This document shows positions 41,887 to 50,040 of a stretch of DNA of 64,000 bases, in pieces. Source of the DNA: T3SED10-260 sp035363255. GTDB taxonomy: Bacteria > Caldisericota > Caldisericia > UBA6126. The notes under the pieces were generated by a model, which saw nothing but the letters and a program-made list of their open reading frames with translations, did not search any database and was not told the DNA's origin. The stretch covers positions 1-64,000 of the forward strand of contig DAOSES010000006.1 in the NCBI GenBank assembly GCA_035363255.1, written 5' to 3'. A program made the position numbers and the translations under genes. Positions within the stretch are counted from its first letter, which is position 1. The number at the start of each line of letters is the position of its first letter.

Positions 41887-42765
41887 TTATACTGCCCTTC
41901 CTTTTTCAAAGCTATGTTTTTCCAACATATGCCGAATCGCATGAGCTACGCCCCCCTCATTATTACTCGTACTGATAAAACACGCCAAGGCCTTAACTTG
42001 TTCCAGCGCATTGGCAACAGCAACAGGATAGCCTGCAGTCCTCATGGCGTCAAGATCGTTGTAGTTGTCGCCAATAAAGAGCACAGACTGAATGGGAATT
42101 TCAAGGTAGGTACAAAGGTGGTGAAGCGATTGGCTTTTGGAAACCTCAGGACCCATAAGCTCCATAAAAGTCTCTCCCTGCCATTCAAAGCTTTTTATAA
42201 TACTAAACTCTTTGCCAAAGGCAGTATGGGTTTCAGCGATAAGCTGATGCATTTTTTCTTCAGAACCCAGAAGAATCAATTCGCTGATTTCTCCCTCCAC
42301 AAAAACTTCGCTATCACACTGAAGAGAAAAATTGATTCCGTGCTTTTCCAAGTAGGGAAGATAAATCCCTTGGTAGGGTTTGTTGAGCCAAAGACAAGCA
42401 TCTTCTAACCACCCCCTGGATATTACACAATGTAGATCGTGTTCCTCGGCTTTCCTATACACAAAATGGGCTATCTCAACGTTCAAAGCAATGCTTTGGA
42501 GGATGGTACGGCTTTTTGGACATAGCATCAAGGCTCCATTTTGAAGCATCAAGGGGGCATGGCTGTTAAAATGTTCCAGAAAAGGCAAGGCCGACACAAA
42601 GGACCTGCCAGTAGAGATGGTATATGGGATATCCTGCTCTTCCAAGAGCTTTAGAGCCAGGAGGTTTTCCTCGGGGATGCTTTTGTTATCATGCAAAAAG
42701 GTGCCATCCAGGTCAATCACGACCAACTTGATGGGATGAGGGCAACCATTCATGAGCTTAGCCAT
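41887..42765 (-). CDS. Cof-type HAD-IIB hydrolase
   Basis: 292 residues. HAD motif I is VVIDLDGTFLHDN near residue 17, motif II is ISTGRS, the C2B cap lies at residues about 85-190, and motifs III/IV are the Lys in EVSKSQSLHHL and FIGDNYNDLDAMRTAG. Such enzymes dephosphorylate sugar phosphates, FMN or PLP. The ATG overlaps the comF stop by eight bases (ATGGCTAA); the stop abuts sdaAB. Confidence 0.93.
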   Translation of the reverse strand: MAKLMNGCPHPIKLVVIDLDGTFLHDNKSIPEENLLALKLLEEQDIPYTISTGRSFVSALPFLEHFNSHAPLMLQNGALMLCPKSRTILQSIALNVEIAHFVYRKAEEHDLHCVISRGWLEDACLWLNKPYQGIYLPYLEKHGINFSLQCDSEVFVEGEISELILLGSEEKMHQLIAETHTAFGKEFSIIKSFEWQGETFMELMGPEVSKSQSLHHLCTYLEIPIQSVLFIGDNYNDLDAMRTAGYPVAVANALEQVKALACFISTSNNEGGVAHAIRHMLEKHSFEKGRAV

Positions 42766-43387
42766 GAGCCACCGCAGTCATATATACCGGAAGTTCAGGA
42801 AAAGTTTTGTTGATTGCTTTTTTGCAGGCATGAAGAGTACTGCCCGATGTAAAGACATCATCGAGCAACAATACCGATGCTGGCTGAAAGGAGGAGAAAA
42901 GGGGAGCTTTTGCAGTAAAAGATAAAGAGGGATTTTTCATACGCTCCTGAGTTCTTAAGCCTTTTTGCTCTCGATCCTGCAGGCTGAAATCCTTATATAG
43001 AAGCTTTGAATATAGAGGCAAACCCGAGCAGACATGAAAACTTTGAGCAAGCAGTTCGACGGGTTGATATTTTCGACGAAACAATCGGTGCACCGAGCTG
43101 GGAACAGGCACAATAATGCTTTTCTGCCAGGGGTAATAGGCTTGAATGGTTTTCCAGAGTTCCTGTGCAAAAAAACGGGAAAGATGAAACGCCTTGCGAT
43201 ATTTGAACTTCAACATCAAATCCCGGGTCAGATCTACATAGTGAAAAGCAAACATGACCCAATCGCCCATAGGAGTTTGGCGAAGCGGAAGGATACAACG
43301 CGCTTTGTCCAGTTGGTCCGAGCAAGTAGGACAAGCTTGATAGGCTCGAGAGGTTTCGTTGAGGCAAATCGGACAAAGAGGGCTCAT
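42758..43387 (-). CDS. comF: ComF family phosphoribosyltransferase-like protein
   Basis: 209 residues from the ATG at 43387, which overlaps the upstream stop (ATGA). A zinc finger comes first (CPICLNETSRAYQACPTC), followed by the PRTase fold: VMFAFHYVDLTRDLMLKFKY, IIVPVPSSVHRLFRRKYQPV and the PRPP loop VLLLDDVFTSGSTLHACKKA. ComF works in DNA uptake or single-strand DNA handling. No other competence gene is nearby. Confidence 0.94.
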   Translation of the reverse strand: MSPLCPICLNETSRAYQACPTCSDQLDKARCILPLRQTPMGDWVMFAFHYVDLTRDLMLKFKYRKAFHLSRFFAQELWKTIQAYYPWQKSIIVPVPSSVHRLFRRKYQPVELLAQSFHVCSGLPLYSKLLYKDFSLQDREQKGLRTQERMKNPSLSFTAKAPLFSSFQPASVLLLDDVFTSGSTLHACKKAINKTFPELPVYMTAVAHG

Positions 43388-46311
43388 TTCAGCGAACAAA
43401 CAAAATCCTCCAGGTCCTTTTGATTGAGACTATTTCTTTCTTCCAGCTCCTTCAATGCACTTTGATACGAAACCGGGCTTTGGGCATAGGTCGAAAAAGC
43501 TTGAAGCTGAGTGTTCATTTCATCCTCCGTAGCACCTTTTCGCCAGGCATGGCTCAAAGATAGTTGCTCGCAGAGGGCAGCCACCTTGGGGTCATAAATA
43601 ATGGGCAAAATCGGCTTGCTCAGGCGGGAGAGAAAAACCAGAAAATGCAAACGCATCCCCACGCCAAAGCTGGCTCGAGACAAAAGAGAAAACATCTCTT
43701 CTGGCAAAAGGAAGGTATCTACCAGGTAGGCAGGCTGTTTCATCAGCTCCATGACCTTGCGGGAAAAACGACTGTCGTAGGTGCCATAAAAGGGCGTAAA
43801 AACACAGGGTTTTCCGCTCAGTTGGCTCAATTCGTCCAGACAACGTGCAAAAGTTTCTATTTTGCTGGAAGTTTCCCGGCTGGGTCCCAGCGACACGGCA
43901 ATAAAGTCCTGATAGGCGGGATAGGGATCCTGCACTTTCTGTGCCTGGTATGAAAAAATAGGATCCACCGTGAGTTGGCTTTTGCGAATTCCCCAGGAAT
44001 GTAATAGATCTTGAGAATGCTGATCTCGCACGCTGATTTTGCTGGCTCGTGCCAGGATTAGTTTGGATAAACCACGATTTAAAGGCGAATGCAGGGGGCC
44101 AATCCCATTAGCATATACAAAAACACGCTTGCCCATCAGACGGGATAAAGCGATGATTCCAAGATAATACCAGGGGCTTTTGAGACTCGTCACATCCTGG
44201 ATCAGACCTCCCCCGCCACTGATAATGCCATCTGCCCGAGAGAGCTCCTTCCAAAGAGAGCCCAGGGCAAAACGCTGGCTGGAATAGACTTCGGCAAGGG
44301 TGGTGGTCATGTGGGGGTTGATCGAAAGCACTGAGATTTGAAAGGTTTCGGCATGGGACAAGGAGTGCAAGTCTTTGATCAGGGTTTGAAGGATAGTTTC
44401 GTCGCCGATGTTTCCATAGCCATAATAGCCCGATATCAAGATCCTACGAAGGGGTGAACGAAGAGCTTTTTTCATCCTCAGCAAGTCGGGCACTGTTTTC
44501 AGAAAACGACGCAAGCGAAGGCGAGGTTGGCTCAGAATGCGGTAGAGCCATTCGAGGTTGAGCTTCAAAGCCCATCCTGGGGCGCGCTTCATTTGACCCG
44601 CCCACAAGTCGAGACTTCCGCCCACTCCCATAGCCACTTTCACTTTTAAGCTTTGTTTGTGGCGATGGATCAAGCAATCTTGCTTGCCAGCTCCCATGCC
44701 TACCAGAAGGAGGTCGGCTTTGCTGGCGTTGATGCTTTGGATGATCCCCGATTCTTCAGCTTCATCAAAGAAACCATGATGCGTTCCGGCAATAAGCAGG
44801 CGAGGGAAGCGTTCTAATAGGTTTTTTCTTAGCAAGTCGAGGCTGGCTTCACTGGTGCCCAGAAAAAAGATCTTCCACTGCTGAATTTCAGCACGCTTTA
44901 AAAGCTCTTCTCCCAGCTCTACTCCAGCAACCTTTTCGCTGATGTATTCCCCCATCCATCGGGCAAGCTTCAAAATGCTTATTCCATCAGGCACCACCAA
45001 GTCAGCTTCCTCGATGCTTTGCCTGAAAGAGGCTTCTTTCTGAGCACGAGAGATCATCTCCAGATTGATAGTGATGATTTGATGACAGCTTTGACCCTGC
45101 ATCCATTGGTCAATTCGGGGCAAAAGGTCTTTCATGGAAAGATTATCCACTGGAAGACCCTTCATAAATATGCGATCTTTTTTAAGTTTTCGATACAAAA
45201 GGGCAGTTTTTTCCACCATGCGATCCTGGGTAAAAAAGCGACGCACCATTTGCGCTCCATTTTCGGCTAGAGCTTTGCGTTGATCAGGATTTTGGCTCAG
45301 AGCTATGATCGCCTTAACCAGCTCCTCCTGTTGGGAAAGAATGCGTCCGTTGTAGCGGTCCAGCAAGAGCTCCTGGATGCCTCCCACTTTTTTTGAAACC
45401 ACCACCCGTTTGGCATTCATACATTCGAGCAGAGCTATTCCGAGAGCCTCCGATTTGGGCGAAAACAGCATCAAGTCGCAGGCAAAGATATAGGGGCGAG
45501 GATTTTTTTGAAAACCCACCCAGCGCAGGTGATCGGCTATGCCAAGGTCTTGAGCAAGCTTTTTCAAACTGGTTTCCTCTTGGCCTCCTCCAATAATCAG
45601 CAGGTATAAAGCTTGCTTGGATTGCTTCAAGCAGGCAGAGAAAATTCGTAGCATTTCGTCGTAGCCCTTCACCTTGACCAAACGCCCCAAAGAGCCAAGC
45701 ACAAAGGCATCCTGAGGGAGCTTCCACTCCTTGCGAATCGTTTCTCGAGAAGCCTTTTCGTAGGCTTCATCCGGGGCAAGAAAGTCCACCCCATTTTTGA
45801 TGATAGTGATTTTGTCGCGATCAATGCCACGACGTTCCAATTGGGTGGCTATTTCATACGAAACCGCAATAAAATGATTGCTTCGGTGCAGGCTCAACTG
45901 GTCGATCAGGGTAAAGAGGAGCCCCACCAGGATATTTTGATAGTCATAAAAGGGATGACTATGATAGGTGGTGATCAAAGGCAGAGAGGAACGGTAAAAA
46001 GCCAGACGACCATACATATTGGCTTTCAAGCCATGGGTGTGGATAATGTCGAGACGATGTTCTCCGGCCCAGGCATGGATGGCCTTGAATATGCGAGGGT
46101 CGGCTTTAGACCTCAGAGGATAAGCAGTAAAATGCACCCCTTCAAGCTTTTCGACCGAGTGGGACAGCGCACCTTCGCCCAAAGAAAAAAAGTAGCAAGC
46201 AATGCCTTGATCCGCCAAGCGTGAAAGGAGGGCCAAAATATGCGTCCGAGCTCCTCCAGCATCGCCACCATCTGCAACAAAGCCAATTCGTCTTACCACT
46301 CGTTCATTCAT
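43384..46311 (-). CDS. Triple fusion: GT4 glycosyltransferase, TagA/WecG GT26 and CsaB pyruvyl transferase
   Basis: 975 residues from the ATG at 46311 (a GTG at 46329 is the alternative). Domain 1, residues 1-380, is a GT4 glycosyltransferase (GFVADGGDAGGARTHILALL; SLGRLVKVKGYDEM; FSPKSEALGIALLECMNAKR). Domain 2, about 384-620, is TagA/WecG GT26 (ITINLEMISRAQ; VVPDGISILKLARWMGE; LLVGMGAGKQD). Domain 3, about 622-975, is CsaB polysaccharide pyruvyl transferase (ISGYYGYGNIGDETILQTLI; SGGGGLIQDVTS; FGVGMRLHFLVF). Together they would build and pyruvylate a wall polysaccharide that anchors surface proteins. No good ribosome site; TATACT ends eight bases before the ATG, so the mRNA may be leaderless. 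GC looks higher than in neighbours. Heads the operon to 38073. Confidence 0.93.
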   Translation of the reverse strand: MNERVVRRIGFVADGGDAGGARTHILALLSRLADQGIACYFFSLGEGALSHSVEKLEGVHFTAYPLRSKADPRIFKAIHAWAGEHRLDIIHTHGLKANMYGRLAFYRSSLPLITTYHSHPFYDYQNILVGLLFTLIDQLSLHRSNHFIAVSYEIATQLERRGIDRDKITIIKNGVDFLAPDEAYEKASRETIRKEWKLPQDAFVLGSLGRLVKVKGYDEMLRIFSACLKQSKQALYLLIIGGGQEETSLKKLAQDLGIADHLRWVGFQKNPRPYIFACDLMLFSPKSEALGIALLECMNAKRVVVSKKVGGIQELLLDRYNGRILSQQEELVKAIIALSQNPDQRKALAENGAQMVRRFFTQDRMVEKTALLYRKLKKDRIFMKGLPVDNLSMKDLLPRIDQWMQGQSCHQIITINLEMISRAQKEASFRQSIEEADLVVPDGISILKLARWMGEYISEKVAGVELGEELLKRAEIQQWKIFFLGTSEASLDLLRKNLLERFPRLLIAGTHHGFFDEAEESGIIQSINASKADLLLVGMGAGKQDCLIHRHKQSLKVKVAMGVGGSLDLWAGQMKRAPGWALKLNLEWLYRILSQPRLRLRRFLKTVPDLLRMKKALRSPLRRILISGYYGYGNIGDETILQTLIKDLHSLSHAETFQISVLSINPHMTTTLAEVYSSQRFALGSLWKELSRADGIISGGGGLIQDVTSLKSPWYYLGIIALSRLMGKRVFVYANGIGPLHSPLNRGLSKLILARASKISVRDQHSQDLLHSWGIRKSQLTVDPIFSYQAQKVQDPYPAYQDFIAVSLGPSRETSSKIETFARCLDELSQLSGKPCVFTPFYGTYDSRFSRKVMELMKQPAYLVDTFLLPEEMFSLLSRASFGVGMRLHFLVFLSRLSKPILPIIYDPKVAALCEQLSLSHAWRKGATEDEMNTQLQAFSTYAQSPVSYQSALKELEERNSLNQKDLEDFVCSLK

Positions 46312-46382
46312 ACCCCAAAAGTATAGCACAGCATAGCGTAAAAAAGCACAAACAAACTATTGTTATAGATACATTGATTCAT

Positions 46383-46740
46383 AGGGACGGGGGTGTTGAC
46401 TCAATGACACCAATGACGTTAAACACTCTTGAATACAGCATAAAGAACAAAAGCAAAGATACTCGCAAGCACCGAAAATCTATAATTTTACGATAGGTAT
46501 GTTTTGAAGCAATAGCCAGTAAAGCTTTATGAATAAAGAAATTATATGTGATATGACAGTTTTTGAGAAAACTTAAAAAAATAAAAACTTATAAAAAGCA
46601 CCATAAAGATTGATTAAAAGTGATTCTGTGGTTTACCTACACAATTATCCCTGCTTTACTTACTTGGTCCCAGAAAAGATTAAAAACCTTACTATGACTA
46701 TATTTAAATGAGTGAAAAGTGAGTCAACACCCCCGTCCCT
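46383..46740. mobile_element. Palindrome-ended non-autonomous element, copy 1
   Basis: 358 bp with exact 21-bp terminal inverted repeats (46383-46403 and 46720-46740; outer part AGGGACGGGGGTGTTG). No coding frame. A second copy in the same orientation is at 49615-49974 and is similar throughout. At the right end TGAGTCA and TGACTCA flank the terminal G/C block and would form a hairpin; the left end has an imperfect version. This fits a MITE or an element moved by an IS200/REP-type (Y1) transposase. The rest of 46312-46852 holds no gene that I can see. Confidence 0.85.
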
Positions 46741-46852
46741 CTGACTCAATTTATAATCAAACAGGCAGAGCTCCTCGCAGATGAGCTGAATGATTGAAGA
46801 TTACTAAATACGACCTATAATATATATCATATGAACTATGATGGAGGTCAAT

Positions 46853-47179
46853 ATGCTGGCAAAACTCCTTGGAGGGGAAACAGCAGAGAAGGTTTTAATC
46901 TACATGACGGTGTATGAAGAAGGATACGCAAGACAAATAAGCCGTCTTTTTGGTGTTGCCTTCGACCCTGTCAATAAACAGCTGAAAAAGTTGGAAGATG
47001 CTGGGATTTTGGTGGGTATAATGAAAGGGCGCACCAAGATGTTTTCCTGGAATCCACGATATCCCTTTTTAGCGGAGTTGAAGGCTTTATTTAAAAAAGC
47101 CTATGAATATCTTCCAGAAGAGGATAAAGAAAAGTATTACCGACAAAGGACTCGCCCAAGAAAAAGCGACAAAAGGTAA
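46853..47179 (+). CDS. Winged-helix transcriptional regulator
   Basis: 108 residues from the ATG at 46853, four bases after GGAGGT. Residues 1-75 are a winged helix (AEKVLIYMTVYEEGYARQIS, RLFGVAFDPVNKQLKKLEDA, GILVGIMKGRTKMFSWNPRY), resembling ArsR- or nucleotidyltransferase-associated regulators. The C-terminus is basic (RQRTRPRKSDKR). Its stop shares a base with the next start (TAATG). A TATAAT-like stretch (ctataatatata, about 46814) upstream may be its promoter. First gene between the two palindrome-ended elements. Confidence 0.8.
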   Translation: MLAKLLGGETAEKVLIYMTVYEEGYARQISRLFGVAFDPVNKQLKKLEDAGILVGIMKGRTKMFSWNPRYPFLAELKALFKKAYEYLPEEDKEKYYRQRTRPRKSDKR

Positions 47180-47364
47180 TGTGTCCACAGTCCTTAGAAC
47201 AGGCTATTTTGGTTAGCCTGAATCATGCCATTTCCTATCAAGTGGTTCATGAATGGGCTATCGAGGAAAGATCAGAAGACAAGTACGATGAGTATTTAAG
47301 ACAACTAAAACAAAGAAGGAGAGCTATATGCCAAAAATACTCAAGTTTCGCCATAAGCTTCTAG
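47179..47364 (+). CDS. Small helical protein coupled to the winged-helix gene
   Basis: 61 residues. It starts at TAATG on the stop of the regulator and ends 37 bases inside the next gene. Residues 5-50 are helical and charged (LEQAILVSLNHAISYQVVHE; DEYLRQLKQRRRAI). The tight coupling argues for a real gene, but it is short, has no family and overlaps its neighbour. A partner or antagonist of the regulator is possible. Confidence 0.5.
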   Translation: MCPQSLEQAILVSLNHAISYQVVHEWAIEERSEDKYDEYLRQLKQRRRAICQKYSSFAISF

Positions 47365-48164
47365 TCCTTGCTTTGACAGGATTAGTTTTTTTGTTGAGCT
47401 TCTTTTTTTTCACTCGCTCAAACAATTCTTCTCCAGATGAAATCATATTTCCCACAGGGTATATTCGAGCCGAAAACCATGCAGATTATGGATCTTATCT
47501 AATGTTTATTGAACACCCCGATTTTAACTATATTGCTGGGCATCCAAATCCCATGTTCCCCCAGGAAGTAAACGCTTACCTTGAAAAAATGCATCAACTG
47601 ATGCCATTGTTTAATCAATACTCGCTTAAAAAACAAGGTAGAGTATTTCCAGTGGTCTCCGAGGGAAAAGAAATGATCCTTGTGGCGTATTATGAGCCAT
47701 TTGATGCAAGCTTAACCTTAGTTGATACTTCCCTCAAGGTATTGGATACCAAGCAAATCTATGAACCCCATTTTCAATACTTTGTTAGTGCAAACTTTCG
47801 AGATAGGCTTTGGATTAAAGGTGCTGATGGGGGAAACCAAGCTTACTTTGAAATGGTTGAGATTAGGATTTTAAACAATAAAATCGTTCCCCGTAAAATC
47901 AGTTGGGGGGATCGGTATTTTGAGGATACCTACAAAATCATCCATCCTTCTACTAATCCTGAGATGAGGATACACCAAAGAAAAGAAGATTTTGGGTATT
48001 ATCGTTATTGGTTTTTCATGATAATATTCACTTTCCCAATTTATATCATTGCTTTTTTTAATGCATATCGAGTCCTTGTTTTGTCTATTTTGTTAGCTCT
48101 GGCTTTGTTTATACTTTGGAAGCTATTTATCAAAGACAGACTCGGTAAGCGGAAGAAAGAATAA
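47328..48164 (+). CDS. Membrane-anchored protein of unknown function
   Basis: 278 residues behind AGGAGAG. One N-terminal membrane segment (KLLVLALTGLVFLLSFFFFT), an extracellular domain of about 190 residues (beta-rich; FPTGYIRAENHADYGSYLMF, VDTSLKVLDTKQI), and two close C-terminal helices (WFFMIIFTFPIYIIAFF; VLVLSILLALALFILWKLF). No recognised domain. It is the end of the winged-helix operon and is directly followed by a bidirectional terminator. Confidence 0.8.
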   Translation: MPKILKFRHKLLVLALTGLVFLLSFFFFTRSNNSSPDEIIFPTGYIRAENHADYGSYLMFIEHPDFNYIAGHPNPMFPQEVNAYLEKMHQLMPLFNQYSLKKQGRVFPVVSEGKEMILVAYYEPFDASLTLVDTSLKVLDTKQIYEPHFQYFVSANFRDRLWIKGADGGNQAYFEMVEIRILNNKIVPRKISWGDRYFEDTYKIIHPSTNPEMRIHQRKEDFGYYRYWFFMIIFTFPIYIIAFFNAYRVLVLSILLALALFILWKLFIKDRLGKRKKE

Positions 48165-48168
48165 AAAA

Positions 48169-48190
48169 GAGGGAGCCTTTAAGCCCCCTC
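48169..48190. terminator. Bidirectional terminator
   Basis: GAGGG (48169-48173) pairs with CCCTC (48186-48190), with a further GC/GC pair inside. Read on the minus strand the stem is followed by TTTTTT, a good terminator for the PQQ lipoprotein gene; it also closes the plus-strand operon. Confidence 0.8.
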
Positions 48191-48218
48191 AGAAGGTGAA
48201 ACGGTAATTTAAGTTTAC

Positions 48219-49460
48219 TTATTTAAGCAACTTGATTGCATAGATCTGATCCTCGGTGCTAAAACAAACCAAGTTTTGATCAACAGCAATTGAAGTAATT
48301 TCACCAAGAGCATTATATTTCCATAGTGTTTTTCCAGATTTCGCCTCAAGACAATAGAGGGAATCTTCAGTGTTGAAAAAAACATGGTCGTTATTAGCGC
48401 TGAGATTAAAAATGATCTCATCAAAAGTTTGTTCCCATTGCTTCTTGCCATTTTGTGGATCCACTGCGAAAAGCTTAGCTTTTATCTCCTTGGTCGAGGA
48501 GCTCAATATATCATAAGTGCTTATCAAAACGTGATTGCCAGATAATATGGGTCCGTGGTTCGATGTTCCCGTAGCTGTGAATTCCCATAGCTTTTTTTGG
48601 TTAGCCAGATTCAAGGCCAGTAAAGTAGTTTCAACTTTTTTTTCCTCGATAGAGGCATTCTGGGGCGTATTCGGATTAATTGCTCGAGAAAAGGAGTAAA
48701 AGGCTGTTTTGTTGTGGATGAGGGGGTGGCTCCAAATGTGTTGATCTTCTTGTTCGGAAGGTGTCTCATTATGGAACCTGACTTTCTGACCTGTAGCAGT
48801 ATCAAGAGCAATAAGCGAATCAAAGCTTTCATTGTTGAGGTATAAGTTGCCTTCATCGAAACCTAAGCCATCAATCAAAAAAGGAAAATCCTGGGTATGA
48901 ATATGATTTTTTAAGTCCAAACTCCATAGTTTTGACCCATTGCTAATATCAATGGCATGAATAACCCCATTGTCACTGGCATAATAGAGAGTATTCTGAT
49001 CGATCAGGGGAACGCATGTAAACTTAGATGATGATGCGGCAGGATATTTCCATAATAGTTTTCCTGAGGTTGAATCTAAAGCATATAAATAAGCATCACT
49101 GCATGCAAAATATACAACTTTGTCCGAAACAGCAGTGCTTGCATTTATATAGTCAAACTTACCTGAAAAGCGCATCGCAAAACCCTCGGATTTGTAGTCC
49201 CAAAGAAGGCTTCCCTTTGTTTTGTCAATCGCGCTAAAAGTACCATCTTGAGTGGACAAAAAGAGATTGTCTTTGCCAAGAACGAGCATGTTGTTGTGTC
49301 TTATGGGAAGATCTATCTTCGAAAATACCCACAGAATCGAAGGTAGATATGGTGTTTTTTCATACATGCTCAAGTTTGGGTCAATTGGTGATTCAATCTT
49401 TTTTGCGCATCCAACAGGTATCAGAAGGATTACCAGTAAGGACAAAAGAACTGTTTTCAT
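48219..49460 (-). CDS. PQQ-type beta-propeller lipoprotein
   Basis: 413 residues from the ATG at 49460; 49493 is an in-frame alternative. A lipoprotein signal peptide (MKTVLLSLLVILLIPVGC) puts the lipidated Cys at residue 18. The rest is a BamB/PQQ-like propeller with blade motifs LDSTSGKLLWKYPA, IDISNGSKLWSLDL, LNLANQKKLWEFTA, VDPQNGKKQWEQTF and LEAKSGKTLWKYNA. It is bound to the outer face of the membrane. No PQQ-dehydrogenase catalytic residues are apparent, so it is probably a scaffold or binding protein. It is convergent with the winged-helix operon and lies between the two palindrome-ended elements. Confidence 0.9.
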   Translation of the reverse strand: MKTVLLSLLVILLIPVGCAKKIESPIDPNLSMYEKTPYLPSILWVFSKIDLPIRHNNMLVLGKDNLFLSTQDGTFSAIDKTKGSLLWDYKSEGFAMRFSGKFDYINASTAVSDKVVYFACSDAYLYALDSTSGKLLWKYPAASSSKFTCVPLIDQNTLYYASDNGVIHAIDISNGSKLWSLDLKNHIHTQDFPFLIDGLGFDEGNLYLNNESFDSLIALDTATGQKVRFHNETPSEQEDQHIWSHPLIHNKTAFYSFSRAINPNTPQNASIEEKKVETTLLALNLANQKKLWEFTATGTSNHGPILSGNHVLISTYDILSSSTKEIKAKLFAVDPQNGKKQWEQTFDEIIFNLSANNDHVFFNTEDSLYCLEAKSGKTLWKYNALGEITSIAVDQNLVCFSTEDQIYAIKLLK

Positions 49461-49614
49461 TTTTTTGTTACCATCTTTAGATAGCTCCAGCATTCCCACA
49501 CCCCCAACCTTCCTCCTTATTGTTTGCATTTATTTTATTACTTCTTTTACTTGATACAAGCTTTAGAGTGTACGATAATCCAAGGATGAATGTAAGAAAT
49601 TTTATCTGATACAC

Positions 49615-49974
49615 AGGGACGGGGGTGTTGACTCAATGATACCAATGGCATTAAACTCTCATGAATACTCCATAAAGAACAAAAGCTAAAATACTCGCAA
49701 GCACCGAAAATCTATAATTTTAAGATAGGCATGTTTCGAAGCAATAGCTAATAAAGCTCCATGAATAAAGATAATACACGTGATATGACTGTTTTTGAAA
49801 AAACATAGAAAAAATAAATAATTATAAAAAAGTACAACAAAACCACTTGAGAACTAATTCTGCGGTGCACTGAAATATTTGCCTAGCTTTAAGTTATTAA
49901 ATCCATGAGAAGATTAAAAGCCTTACTATGACTATATTTGATTGAGTGAAAAGTGAGTCAACACCCCCGTCCCT
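49615..49974. mobile_element. Palindrome-ended non-autonomous element, copy 2
   Basis: 360 bp, same orientation as copy 1, with 21-bp terminal inverted repeats at 49615-49635 and 49954-49974. Much of the interior is alignable with copy 1 with scattered substitutions, so it is not a recent duplicate. The shared sequence extends past the right repeat into CTGACTCAA, which makes a terminal hairpin with TGAGTCA. The rest of 49461-50040 shows only a promoter at 50007-50034. Confidence 0.85.
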
Positions 49975-50006
49975 CTGACTCAAGGTAAAGTAAGACATTT
50001 ATTTCC

Positions 50007-50034
50007 TTGATAAGCATGTGATGTAGCATACAAT
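50007..50034 (+). promoter_or_regulatory. Promoter placed for a leaderless transcript
   Basis: TTGATA (50007-50012), a 16-base spacer and TACAAT (50029-50034) end six bases before the ATG at 50041. Transcription would begin at or next to the start codon, and no ribosome-binding site is present there. Confidence 0.5.
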
Positions 50035-50040
50035 ATAGTC

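Noticed and set aside
41203..42408. 401-codon plus-strand frame
   Set aside because: It lies opposite sdaAB and the HAD gene, both clearly recognisable on the minus strand, and its sequence is low in family-like motifs.
45314..45727. 137-codon minus frame within the triple-fusion gene
   Set aside because: Out-of-frame shadow caused by higher GC in the glycosyltransferase region.
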